In this document: positions 6,146 to 13,196 of the stretch, in pieces
Numbering within the stretch: the first letter of the stretch is position 1
Layout of the letters: every line of letters begins with the position of its first letter
Origin: an uncultured Odoribacter sp.
GTDB taxonomy: Bacteria; Bacteroidota; Bacteroidia; Bacteroidales; Marinifilaceae
Length of the DNA stretch: 13,226 nt
Direction of reading: 5' to 3'
Assembly: GCA_947039985.1 (NCBI GenBank)
Contig: CAMRAP010000022.1
Location: 1-13,226 of the forward strand
Translations under genes and position numbers: made by a program
Notes under the pieces: model-generated
Databases searched by the model: none
What the model saw: the letters and a program-made list of their open reading frames with translations, nothing else
What the model was told of the DNA's origin: nothing

Positions 6146-7567
6146 TTAATAATTTGCAGTCTTTGCTATTTTCTTTGGAATATCTGTATTATCCATTCTT
6201 CCTTGAAAAAGTTCAGCTCCTACTCCAATAGCAAAAACAGGAACAAGGCTAGCTGAGTGACCGCCACTAGCCCAACTCACCGAGGCGATTCTATTCATTA
6301 TTTCAATGGACTCTCTTGCTAAAGGTTCACTTGAAGAGTATAATCTTTTTTCCAAGGTCACATCTTTCCCTTGAAAGCTTTCTGTATAAACTATTTTCAG
6401 CTTTGCTTCTTGCTCTTTTGTTAATTTTACAGAATCCCAAAATCCCATATTTACTGCCAATAAAGCTTGAATATCCTCCCAACTCACTTTATTCTTCTGA
6501 TCTTTACGCAGTTGCTTTATTTTTTCTGTTAACTGTCCTAGTGAAACTTTTTGATGTTGTAGTGCCTTAAAGTTCAAAGAATAAGTACCGACACCCAATG
6601 CCATTCCACCAGTCTCATGGTCGGCAGTCACGATGATCAATGTTTCATCAGGGTACTCCTTATAAAAATCAATCGCTTGCTGTATTGCTTCTGCCATATC
6701 TATCACTTCGTGAAAAGTAGTGGCTGCATCATTATCGTGAGCTGCCCAATCTATTTTTCCACCTTCAACCATCAAAAAGAATCCCTCGGTATTATCGGCA
6801 TTTAAAAAATCAATTGCTTCCCTTGTTAATTGCGCTAAACTTAAATCACTCGGATCGCGATCAATAGCGTAAGATAAACTTTGAGGATTTTCATTTGATT
6901 CTTGCATCAACACAGCTTTATTGGCTTTACCTAGCTTTGCTTCAAACTCTGCAAGACCTCGTAAAACTACATAGCCCGAATCTTTTAAGATGTCGTATAT
7001 ATTAGCACAACTACTATCTTTTTTATGATTTTCTTGTAAAAAACCAGCACCTCCGTATAAATCAAAACCTGTTTTGGGAAGATCTGTAGCAATCTCATAA
7101 AGCATCCCCCTGCTTTTTTGGTGAGCGTAAAATGATGCTGGCGTAGCGTGATCTATACTAACACTAGTTATAATTCCAACTTTTTTATTTGCTCTCTTGG
7201 CTTTTACGGCAACACTATAGAGTGGATTTTTAGCTAAGCTATCCATTCCTACAATCCCATTTTTTGTTTTTGATCCCGTTGCTAAAGCTGTTCCAGCTGC
7301 TGCAGAGCAAGTAACTGAATTATATTTAGAATACGTTGTAGCAAAGCTAGCTACGGGGAATTTTGAGAAATTTAATTGCTCTACTCCTATTTTTCCATTT
7401 TTTTCAGCGAGAAAGACCTCTGCTCCATTCATTTGGTTTATTCCCATTCCATCAGCAATGAAATAAAACACATATTTTGCTCTTTGCTCTTTACGCTCTT
7501 GCTTGCATTGTGAAAATAAGCATACTGCGGCTAACAATAATACTATCACATAACTTATTTTTTTCAT
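6146..7567 (-). CDS. Alkaline phosphatase (PhoA superfamily), probable lipoprotein
   Basis: This 473-residue metal-dependent phosphomonoesterase releases phosphate from organic esters outside the inner membrane. A signal peptide ends in LFSQC (Cys21), a loose lipobox, so it is probably lipid-anchored. The active-site set is complete by comparison with E. coli PhoA: Asp39 (IADGMG), nucleophile Ser88 (VTCSAAAGTALATG), Asp139/Thr142 (DHATPASFYAH), Glu268, Asp273 and His277 (EGGKIDWAAH), Asp316-His317 (TADHETGG) and His437 (SGGHSAS). The residue before the nucleophile is Cys87 where E. coli has Asp101. Arg166 of PhoA has no obvious counterpart. The region 330-400 is a helical insert, probably a cap. 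It is followed after 14 bp by the barrel-protein start. No Pho-box-like direct repeats are evident upstream; instead there is a -7 box and a hairpin. I give no symbol because several Bacteroidota paralogues share this architecture. Confidence 0.93.
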   Translation of the reverse strand: MKKISYVIVLLLAAVCLFSQCKQERKEQRAKYVFYFIADGMGINQMNGAEVFLAEKNGKIGVEQLNFSKFPVASFATTYSKYNSVTCSAAAGTALATGSKTKNGIVGMDSLAKNPLYSVAVKAKRANKKVGIITSVSIDHATPASFYAHQKSRGMLYEIATDLPKTGFDLYGGAGFLQENHKKDSSCANIYDILKDSGYVVLRGLAEFEAKLGKANKAVLMQESNENPQSLSYAIDRDPSDLSLAQLTREAIDFLNADNTEGFFLMVEGGKIDWAAHDNDAATTFHEVIDMAEAIQQAIDFYKEYPDETLIIVTADHETGGMALGVGTYSLNFKALQHQKVSLGQLTEKIKQLRKDQKNKVSWEDIQALLAVNMGFWDSVKLTKEQEAKLKIVYTESFQGKDVTLEKRLYSSSEPLARESIEIMNRIASVSWASGGHSASLVPVFAIGVGAELFQGRMDNTDIPKKIAKTANY

Positions 7568-7580
7568 CTTTCTCTAATTA

Positions 7581-7606
7581 CTGCTATTAAATCAATATAA
7601 TAGCAG
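7581..7606 (-). promoter_or_regulatory. 9-bp stem-loop at the 5' end of the phosphatase mRNA
   Basis: CTGCTATTA (7581-7589) and TAATAGCAG (7598-7606) are perfect reverse complements around an 8-nt loop. The repeat begins directly after the putative -7 box, so the transcript would start in or just before it and carry a hairpin at its extreme 5' end. No T-run follows on the minus strand, so it is not a terminator for the upstream symporter gene. It could be an mRNA-stabilising hairpin or an operator overlapping the start site. Confidence 0.45.
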
Positions 7607-7614
7607 CAAAGATA
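7607..7614 (-). promoter_or_regulatory. Putative -7 promoter element of the phosphatase operon
   Basis: The minus strand reads TATCTTTG, identical to the carB -7 box and a full match to TAnnTTTG, 39 bp upstream of the phosphatase ATG. No convincing -33 TTTG is present. It separates the phosphatase unit from the symporter gene upstream. Confidence 0.55.
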
Positions 7615-7642
7615 CTTTGAATTTGTTTCGTTTTAATGACAT

Positions 7643-8824
7643 TTATATTTTTTTTGCAGAGAGATCTTCAGCAGGAGTACATTTTGTCATGATCATGGTT
7701 AATGCACCATCACCAACTACATTACAAGCTGTACCGAAACTATCTTGAAGAGCAAATATGGTTAATAGAAGGGCTGTTCCCACCTCATCAAACCCCAGAA
7801 TACTAGTCACGATACCCAAAGATGCAATAACAGTTCCGCCGGGCACACCAGGGGCACCAATGGCAAATATGCCTAACAAAACAATAAACAGAATCATGGT
7901 AGATAGCTCTGGAAAAGTTCCATAAAGCATTTTTGATACGGTCATTACAAAAAACACTTCGGTCAATATAGAGCCACAAAGGTGTATATTAGAAAATAAT
8001 GGAATCGAGAAATCAACCGTTTTATCATTCAATATCTTACTCTGTTTTGCTGCCTTAATTGCAACAGGAAGTGTTGCTGCCGAAGACATTGTTCCAACTG
8101 CTGTAAAATAGGGAGGAGCATAGTATTTCACGACCTCCATTGGATTTTTTTTCGTGAATATGGCAGCAACCCCATATAGAATAATAAGCCAAGCAAAATG
8201 TGCAAGCAGAACAATACCCATTACATTGATAAAAACAGGGAGCTGCTGAGTGAGAGCTCCCTCGTAACTCAATGCACAAAAATTAGCAGCAATAAAGAAG
8301 GGGATAATTGGCATAAGTACCTTATTAATTAGCATTAATACCATCTTCTGTAGTTCGTCTAATATATTTACGACATAAACAGATTTGGTCCATACGGCCG
8401 AAAGCCCTACCATAATAGCTAGCACCAGAGCTGTCATAACACTCATTACAGGAGGGATACTTAATTCAAACACCAATCCCGGTAGTACGTTTATCGACTC
8501 CGCTGCTGTTCCGATGGTAAGCATAGGCAACAAGGTATATCCTAACACCATTGCCATCAGGGCTGCTCCAATCGATGAAGCATAAGCTAAAGAGAGTGCC
8601 CATCCTAACATTTTAGAGGCTCCAATACCCATTTTTGCAATAGAAGAGGCGATAAAAGAAAGAATAATTAAAGGAACCATAAAAAATATAAGTTGTCCTA
8701 GAATATATTTCGAGGTGACTACTATATTCATAAACCATTCATTGGCAAAAAGACCAGCTATCATACCAATGACAACAGCAATCAGTAACTTAAAAAGTGT
8801 TGATGAAAAAATCTTGTGTACCAT
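7643..8824 (-). CDS. Dicarboxylate/amino acid:cation symporter (DAACS/SDF family)
   Basis: This 393-residue inner-membrane protein of the GltPh/EAAT fold imports amino acids with Na+ or H+. It has eight hydrophobic segments and both re-entrant hairpins: HP1 tip TMSSAATLP (245-253) and HP2 GAPGVPGG (323-330). TM8 carries DSFGTACNVVGD (361-372). Aligned to GltPh, Asp361 equals Asp394 (binds the substrate amino group), Thr365 equals Thr398, Asn368 equals Asn401 and Asp372 equals Asp405, but Gly364 replaces Arg397, which binds acidic side chains in glutamate/aspartate carriers. I infer an amino-acid substrate that is neutral or cyst(e)ine-like rather than glutamate. It follows gshF after 27 bp on the same strand with no terminator between, so it is probably the last gene of the MATE-gshF operon. 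The length is slightly short for the family (about 400-440). Confidence 0.9.
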   Translation of the reverse strand: MVHKIFSSTLFKLLIAVVIGMIAGLFANEWFMNIVVTSKYILGQLIFFMVPLIILSFIASSIAKMGIGASKMLGWALSLAYASSIGAALMAMVLGYTLLPMLTIGTAAESINVLPGLVFELSIPPVMSVMTALVLAIMVGLSAVWTKSVYVVNILDELQKMVLMLINKVLMPIIPFFIAANFCALSYEGALTQQLPVFINVMGIVLLAHFAWLIILYGVAAIFTKKNPMEVVKYYAPPYFTAVGTMSSAATLPVAIKAAKQSKILNDKTVDFSIPLFSNIHLCGSILTEVFFVMTVSKMLYGTFPELSTMILFIVLLGIFAIGAPGVPGGTVIASLGIVTSILGFDEVGTALLLTIFALQDSFGTACNVVGDGALTMIMTKCTPAEDLSAKKI

Positions 8825-8851
8825 AATTTTTTTATTATTTAGTGTGAGATA

Positions 8852-11248
8852 TTAAAAGCCTAAGGCTGTTAAGACTTTGAAATTCAATCGCCTATTCTTT
8901 CCTTGATAAGGAAAACAATGAATGTGTATCGCAGGATTGAAATTGATTTCAATTATCGCATAATTCGTATTACTGGCAGCATCTTTTATATTTTGGATCA
9001 TCATATCTACCCCCGTAATTCTTGCCCCAACTGCTTGCGCAGCCTGAACTGCAATCTCTTTATAGGAATCATCCACATCGTCTGTAAAATCAATACTATC
9101 GCCCCCTGTACTTATATTCGAATTTTCCCGCAGATAAAGTTTTTCACCTTTCGCAACCACTGTTTCAAACGACATATCTTGTAATTCTAAAAACAACTCC
9201 TCTTCCTTTCCCAGTGCTATTTTTTCCAAGGGAGTACGATAGCCTTTTCCGCGACGAGGATCTTGATTTTTTTTCTCAACAAGTTCTCGGACCGTATGGA
9301 TCCCATCACCTTCCACATTAGCTGGTACACGATGCAGGATACCAACCACCTCATCATCAATTACAAAAATACGAAACTCACGTCCATCAATAAAATCTTC
9401 AATTAATACACAATTGTCATGTTCAAAAGCGATATCTAATGCCTTGTTGTAATTGCTAAGCTCTTCGTTCTCTTTCAAAATTGTAATACCTATACCGAAG
9501 TTCGTGCTTTTGGGTTTTACAACAATAGCTCTATTTTGATACCTAGAGAAATCCTTTAATGCATTGTGTTTGGTGAAATACTCTCCCCCAGCAGGCACCA
9601 TGATGTGCTGTTCTGCTAAGAGTTTTTTAGTCACCACCTTATTTTCCATAGCCAAGACAGTAGCATAGTTATCAATTGCAGTCTTTGTTGCTTGTACTAC
9701 AAATTGCTTGTTCTCTCCTTTACTTAATCGAAGAAAGTTTTCGGAAGGATCTAGAATCTCAATACCTACTCCTTTACAAAGTGCTGCTCGCATCAGTAAT
9801 TGTGTCGACATCTCCAGCTTTTCATATCCCCAGAAACGATAGCCCTTCAACTCTGCCTCCCTTTTATATGCTTTAGCCAGATTAAGGTGAAAGTCAATAA
9901 ATCCTTGCGCTTTATACTGTTCATGCACTATTGTATCCTTACAACAGGCAGGATCATAGGCTAATTCTTCTATTTTATCAAGAGTTGGGTGATATTCAAT
10001 AAATCCCTGCTCCTTACATTGTTGATACAATAAGATACCTTGTCGCTTAGCAGGATCTTTAGCTAGTTGCTCCATCCTATCCAATGTTGCAGCATAAATT
10101 GGATTTTGTAAAACTCCATGCTCAGAAAGTATATGCTTCATCTTTTGGATCACAGCGCCTGCCTCATCAGTAATCTTTGCCCCCTTAGCAATTTCTTCCG
10201 GAAATGAGGTGTCAGCACATCTGCCATAGCAAGCTGCCAAATCTTGACGTAAAGTGGCATCCAATTGCTCCTTCTCATTAAATTCTCCCTCCTCTTCACA
10301 AAGTAAGGCATATAGAAAAAGCATATAGGTGGCATAAAGAGCCTCCTCATTCACTCCCGAAGGAGAGAGTGGATCAAGATCTAAAAATCGAACTTCCAAA
10401 TAAGAGGGTTTTCCTTGGTCTTTATCTAAAAATTTCATCCGAATAGGCAAATAAAGCTCTTTTGCATAATGTAATTTCCCTTCAGAAACTAGCTCTTCAA
10501 TAATATGATTATATCCCTCTATCGAGTAGAAATCCATAATATAATTATCCCGATTACGATAGCCTAATGGGCCAGAACGAAGTGCTATACTTGCCTTACA
10601 ACGTAAAAAACGCTCTTCATCATCCTGAAGAGAACGCACCTTAAAATTCGGTTCAGCGAGAGGGGTTTCACTAAACATCCAAATCAGAAGCCAACGATAA
10701 CGCATCAATCCACGAGTGATTTTCAAGTATACCTCCTCTTTAAGATCACCAATGGAAATAGAATTATCCAGCTCTTTTTGTAATGCAGTAAACCACTCAT
10801 CATCTAAAGATATATTGAAGTGAATGCCACAAATCATCTGCCTATATTTTCCATATACCTCAGCAATACTCTTCCTATACTCCTCTAACTCCTTACTCGC
10901 GTCCTTGTATTTAGCGATAGGAATCTGATCCTCACTAGGCAATCGTGGAGGTAGACTTTGAGGCCAAAGTAGCTCATCCCCTATTTCATCCGATACCACA
11001 TCGTGAAGGGTACGAATAAAGCTACATACCTCTTCGATAGATGGCAGAGGAGGTGTGATCATTTCCACTTGGCTTTCTGAAAAATCTGTTGTGATATACT
11101 GATTTTCTTCTTTATCACCAAAGATAGCTGGATGAGGAGTAAGAGCTAACTTCCCGTCTTTATCGACTCGTAGATTCTCCTTTTCCAATCCGAACATTCC
11201 TTTCGTGACGACATGCGAAATCTTTTTTAATACACTTTGAGTGATCAT
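8852..11248 (-). CDS. gshF: Bifunctional glutamate-cysteine ligase / glutathione synthetase
   Basis: This 798-residue fused enzyme makes glutathione from glutamate, cysteine and glycine with two ATP in the cytoplasm. Residues 1 to about 480 are the GshA-type ligase: GMFGLEKENLRVD (17-29), MICGIHFNIS (138-147), LRSGPLGYRN (223-232) and YLEVRFLDLDPLSPSGV (283-299). Residues about 525-798 are an ATP-grasp domain like those of D-Ala ligase and cyanophycin synthetase: VVKPKSTNFGIGI (576-588), EDFIDGREFRIFVI (617-630), GDGIHTVREL (647-656) and the metal-binding IIEINFNPAIH (765-775). Both halves look intact. Residues 388-421 and 422-455 are a tandem duplication (separate entry), and the protein is some 20-50 residues longer than the GshF lengths I recall from Gram-positives (about 750-780). 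Its ATG overlaps the MATE stop as ATGA, implying coupled translation. GshF is patchily distributed in bacteria and often linked to horizontal transfer; composition here gives no obvious sign of recent transfer. Confidence 0.95.
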   Translation of the reverse strand: MITQSVLKKISHVVTKGMFGLEKENLRVDKDGKLALTPHPAIFGDKEENQYITTDFSESQVEMITPPLPSIEEVCSFIRTLHDVVSDEIGDELLWPQSLPPRLPSEDQIPIAKYKDASKELEEYRKSIAEVYGKYRQMICGIHFNISLDDEWFTALQKELDNSISIGDLKEEVYLKITRGLMRYRWLLIWMFSETPLAEPNFKVRSLQDDEERFLRCKASIALRSGPLGYRNRDNYIMDFYSIEGYNHIIEELVSEGKLHYAKELYLPIRMKFLDKDQGKPSYLEVRFLDLDPLSPSGVNEEALYATYMLFLYALLCEEEGEFNEKEQLDATLRQDLAACYGRCADTSFPEEIAKGAKITDEAGAVIQKMKHILSEHGVLQNPIYAATLDRMEQLAKDPAKRQGILLYQQCKEQGFIEYHPTLDKIEELAYDPACCKDTIVHEQYKAQGFIDFHLNLAKAYKREAELKGYRFWGYEKLEMSTQLLMRAALCKGVGIEILDPSENFLRLSKGENKQFVVQATKTAIDNYATVLAMENKVVTKKLLAEQHIMVPAGGEYFTKHNALKDFSRYQNRAIVVKPKSTNFGIGITILKENEELSNYNKALDIAFEHDNCVLIEDFIDGREFRIFVIDDEVVGILHRVPANVEGDGIHTVRELVEKKNQDPRRGKGYRTPLEKIALGKEEELFLELQDMSFETVVAKGEKLYLRENSNISTGGDSIDFTDDVDDSYKEIAVQAAQAVGARITGVDMMIQNIKDAASNTNYAIIEINFNPAIHIHCFPYQGKNRRLNFKVLTALGF
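9894..10097 (-). repeat. Tandem 102-bp duplication inside gshF
   Basis: Two adjacent 102-bp units (9996-10097 and 9894-9995) encode residues of about 388-421 and 422-455. The protein units share 16 of 34 residues: TLD, E-x-LA-x-DPA, then Q-x-K-x-QGFI and a final H. The DNA units are also clearly similar (both begin TCAATAAATCC on the plus strand), with many substitutions, so the duplication is old. It lies in the helical part between the ligase core and the ATP-grasp domain. The period is an exact multiple of three and the frame is kept. Confidence 0.8.
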
Positions 11249-12573
11249 ATATTAGCTTTTAATAGTTTACTAAACTTCATTCGATAGATTATGGTGGATA
11301 CAATCCCTTTTATAATACTTGATATAGAGATGCTACACCACACACCATATATTCCTAATGATGTACTACATAAGTAAATTGCAAGAGGTATACGTAGAAG
11401 TGTAAAAACAACACTAATCGTTGCTGAATAATGCGTTAGTCCCTGTCCATTAAAGGCTCCCCCCGTAACCATTTCGAGTGCCATGAAAAATTGAGAAAGT
11501 CCAATGATGATGAGATAATATTTACCGATTTCGATCGTCTGTGGATTATCAACAAAGATGGAAATTAATTCACTCGGGATGACTAAAAAAATTACTGTTG
11601 TTGCGAGTGCAATACTTCCGCCTATTTTAAGTGCTGACGAATAGAGATGTTGAATATCTCGAATCTGTTTACTTCCATACGCTTGCCCAACCATAATAGA
11701 AAGAGATTGTTGCACTCCAGCCACAACCATAAACGTAAGACTCTCAATTTGCAAGCCTATTTTTTGCGCTGCAATAGCATCGGTACCGAAAGAAGCTACA
11801 ATCTTACCCAGAACAATGGCAATAATCGTAAATAAAATACGTTGAGTCGCTCCTGCACTTCCTACTTTTAGTAGTGCCTTGTAGACACTTATTTCTAATC
11901 GTTTGACATAAAATACGATCAATTTTCGCTTGTAGATAATAGCATAAAAGTAGATAAACGAGACAAGCCAAGAGACAACTGTTGCCCAGGCTGCACCAAC
12001 CACTCCCCAATCGAATACAAAAATAAAGATCGGATCGAGAATAATATTGACAATATTTCCGTACAAAACAGCTTTAAAAGAGAGCTTCGTTTTGCCATGC
12101 GCATTGAGAATAGCTGTAAAGACTACATTGGCATACGAGAAAAGTGTACCAACAGCTATCACTCGTAGATAAAGTGCCGCTTTTTCGTTGACCCATTCAT
12201 TGTCTATATCTAAAAATGAGAGCAATTGTTCTGCAAAAAGAAGCAGTACCCCTATATAGACCACTCCAATGATAAATCCTAAAATCATGGATGCAGTGGC
12301 GTATTTATTTTGCATCCTTATATCTTTTGCACCTACTGCTTGAGAAATCTTTATGGTGGTTCCGATGGATACGATGCTACAAATAGCCATACCTAAGTAT
12401 ACAAAGAAATTTGCACTACCAACAGCTGCAACAGCATCACTACTAATATGCCCCACCCAATAAAGATCAATCATATTGTAGGTCATTTGCAATAGTAGCG
12501 ACATAATAATAGGTAGCGCTAGATGGATAAGCTGCTTTGTATTACTATTCGCTGATATAAATCTTTTATACAT
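11245..12573 (-). CDS. MATE family efflux transporter
   Basis: This 442-residue inner-membrane antiporter, of normal family length, shows about twelve hydrophobic helices in two homologous halves. The first helix carries the classic opening LALPIIMSLLLQMTYNMIDLYWVGH (residues about 18-42), and the motif AVAAVGSANFF follows; the second half repeats the pattern near AIAAQKIGLQIESLTFMVVAGVQQS. MATE proteins use Na+ or H+ gradients to export cationic drugs, toxins or metabolites; the substrate cannot be read from the sequence. Its last codons overlap the gshF start by 4 bp, so it is the first gene of an operon with glutathione synthesis, and export of a thiol, glutathione conjugate or toxic electrophile is a reasonable but unproven idea. 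The ATG at 12573 is preceded by a 133-bp gap containing palindromes. Confidence 0.93.
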   Translation of the reverse strand: MYKRFISANSNTKQLIHLALPIIMSLLLQMTYNMIDLYWVGHISSDAVAAVGSANFFVYLGMAICSIVSIGTTIKISQAVGAKDIRMQNKYATASMILGFIIGVVYIGVLLLFAEQLLSFLDIDNEWVNEKAALYLRVIAVGTLFSYANVVFTAILNAHGKTKLSFKAVLYGNIVNIILDPIFIFVFDWGVVGAAWATVVSWLVSFIYFYAIIYKRKLIVFYVKRLEISVYKALLKVGSAGATQRILFTIIAIVLGKIVASFGTDAIAAQKIGLQIESLTFMVVAGVQQSLSIMVGQAYGSKQIRDIQHLYSSALKIGGSIALATTVIFLVIPSELISIFVDNPQTIEIGKYYLIIIGLSQFFMALEMVTGGAFNGQGLTHYSATISVVFTLLRIPLAIYLCSTSLGIYGVWCSISISSIIKGIVSTIIYRMKFSKLLKANI

Positions 12574-12592
12574 TGTTTTGTTTTCGAATAAG

Positions 12593-12620
12593 GTGTCCTA
12601 GCTAAAATGCTAAGTTACAC
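12593..12620 (-). promoter_or_regulatory. Hairpin in the MATE-gshF leader
   Basis: On the minus strand GTGT-AA-CTTAGC, loop ATTTTA, GCTAGG-ACAC folds into a 10-bp stem (one G-U pair) with an AA bulge. It ends about 20 nt before the MATE start codon. Its place in the leader would allow control of translation initiation. I know of no matching riboswitch or leader family. Confidence 0.3.
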
Positions 12621-12643
12621 ATTAAACGTCAAAACACCCTAGT

Positions 12644-12663
12644 AATGTTGTTGCAATAACATT
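12644..12663. promoter_or_regulatory. 20-bp near-perfect palindrome upstream of the MATE-gshF operon
   Basis: AATGTTGTTGCAATAACATT is symmetric about TTGCAA with one mismatched pair (positions 12650/12657). It lies 70 bp upstream of the MATE start, where an operator for a drug- or redox-sensing regulator could sit. On the plus strand a T-run follows, but no plus-strand gene ends here, so a terminator is unlikely. I find no clear TAnnTTTG for this operon; TAACTTAG (12617-12610, minus) is one base off. Confidence 0.4.
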
Positions 12664-12679
12664 TTTTTGTGCTATGTTT

Positions 12680-12694
12680 ATTGTAATTTACAAT
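12680..12694. promoter_or_regulatory. Palindrome ATTGTAA-T-TTACAAT after the glycosylase gene
   Basis: A perfect 7-1-7 palindrome 12 bp beyond the glycosylase stop. A one-base spacer cannot form an RNA hairpin loop, and no T-run follows, so it is not a terminator. It may be a protein-binding site belonging to the MATE-gshF control region. Confidence 0.3.
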
Positions 12695-12706
12695 TAAGCA
12701 ACGAAT

Positions 12707-13196
12707 TTATTTTACCTGATACCACGCAGGTTTTTGATTCATAATTTTACCATAAATAGGGCAGCCTGGAGAGTGTGCTCCTTCAAGATATCCAGTGCTT
12801 AATAAAAATTCATTTACAATTTCTCCTCCAGTAAATTTGAATCTCTTTTTAAATAACTTTACCCACTCTTCCTTTGTTCTGGGGTGATTCTGATCCAACC
12901 AATTCTTGAAAGAGCCGTGTTCTTTTTGTAATTCTAGAATGGCCTTTGCATTGTAAATGGCAGCCTTTACTTTTAATTTATTTCTAATAATACCAGCATC
13001 AGATAATAATCGAATTTCATCCTCATCTGTATAAGATGCAACGCTTTTTATGTCGAAGTTATTATATGCAGCTCTAAAACTTTGCTCTTTTTTTAGTATT
13101 GTGACCCAACTCAATCCAGCTTGATTTATTTCTAGAATAAGTCGCCCAAACAGCTCATTGTCATCAAGAATTGGAAACCCATACCGCTTATCGTGG
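12707..13196 (-). CDS. tag: DNA-3-methyladenine glycosylase I, N-terminus missing at contig end
   Basis: The genuine sequence starts at HDKRYGFPILDD (from 13195) and runs 162 residues to the TAA at 12707. Tag removes 3-methyladenine from alkylated DNA in base-excision repair. The signature LILEINQAGLSWVTILKK contains the counterparts of E. coli Glu38 and Trp46. The C-terminal GAHSPGC gives the zinc ligands His175 and Cys179, and the leading His corresponds to His17. About 16 N-terminal residues are absent, including the positions of zinc ligand Cys4 and base-binding Trp6 and Tyr16. An apparent upstream extension MCSSDL, from GTG at 13213, is adapter-encoded and must not be taken as protein sequence. 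The gene is separated from the MATE gene by 133 bp and is probably a separate unit. Confidence 0.9.

Noticed and set aside
8055..8279. Open frames inside the symporter, gshF, MATE, phosphatase and carB genes (for example 8055-8279, 8903-9184, 10150-10350, 11804-12010, 6316-6570, 2227-2451)
   Set aside because: They overlap genes with clear family motifs over their whole length; their translations have no recognisable domains and odd composition, as expected of shadow frames.
12644..12669. Near-palindrome plus T-run as a rho-independent terminator
   Set aside because: The T-run follows only on the plus strand, where no gene ends; the glycosylase transcript runs the other way and would meet no U-tract.
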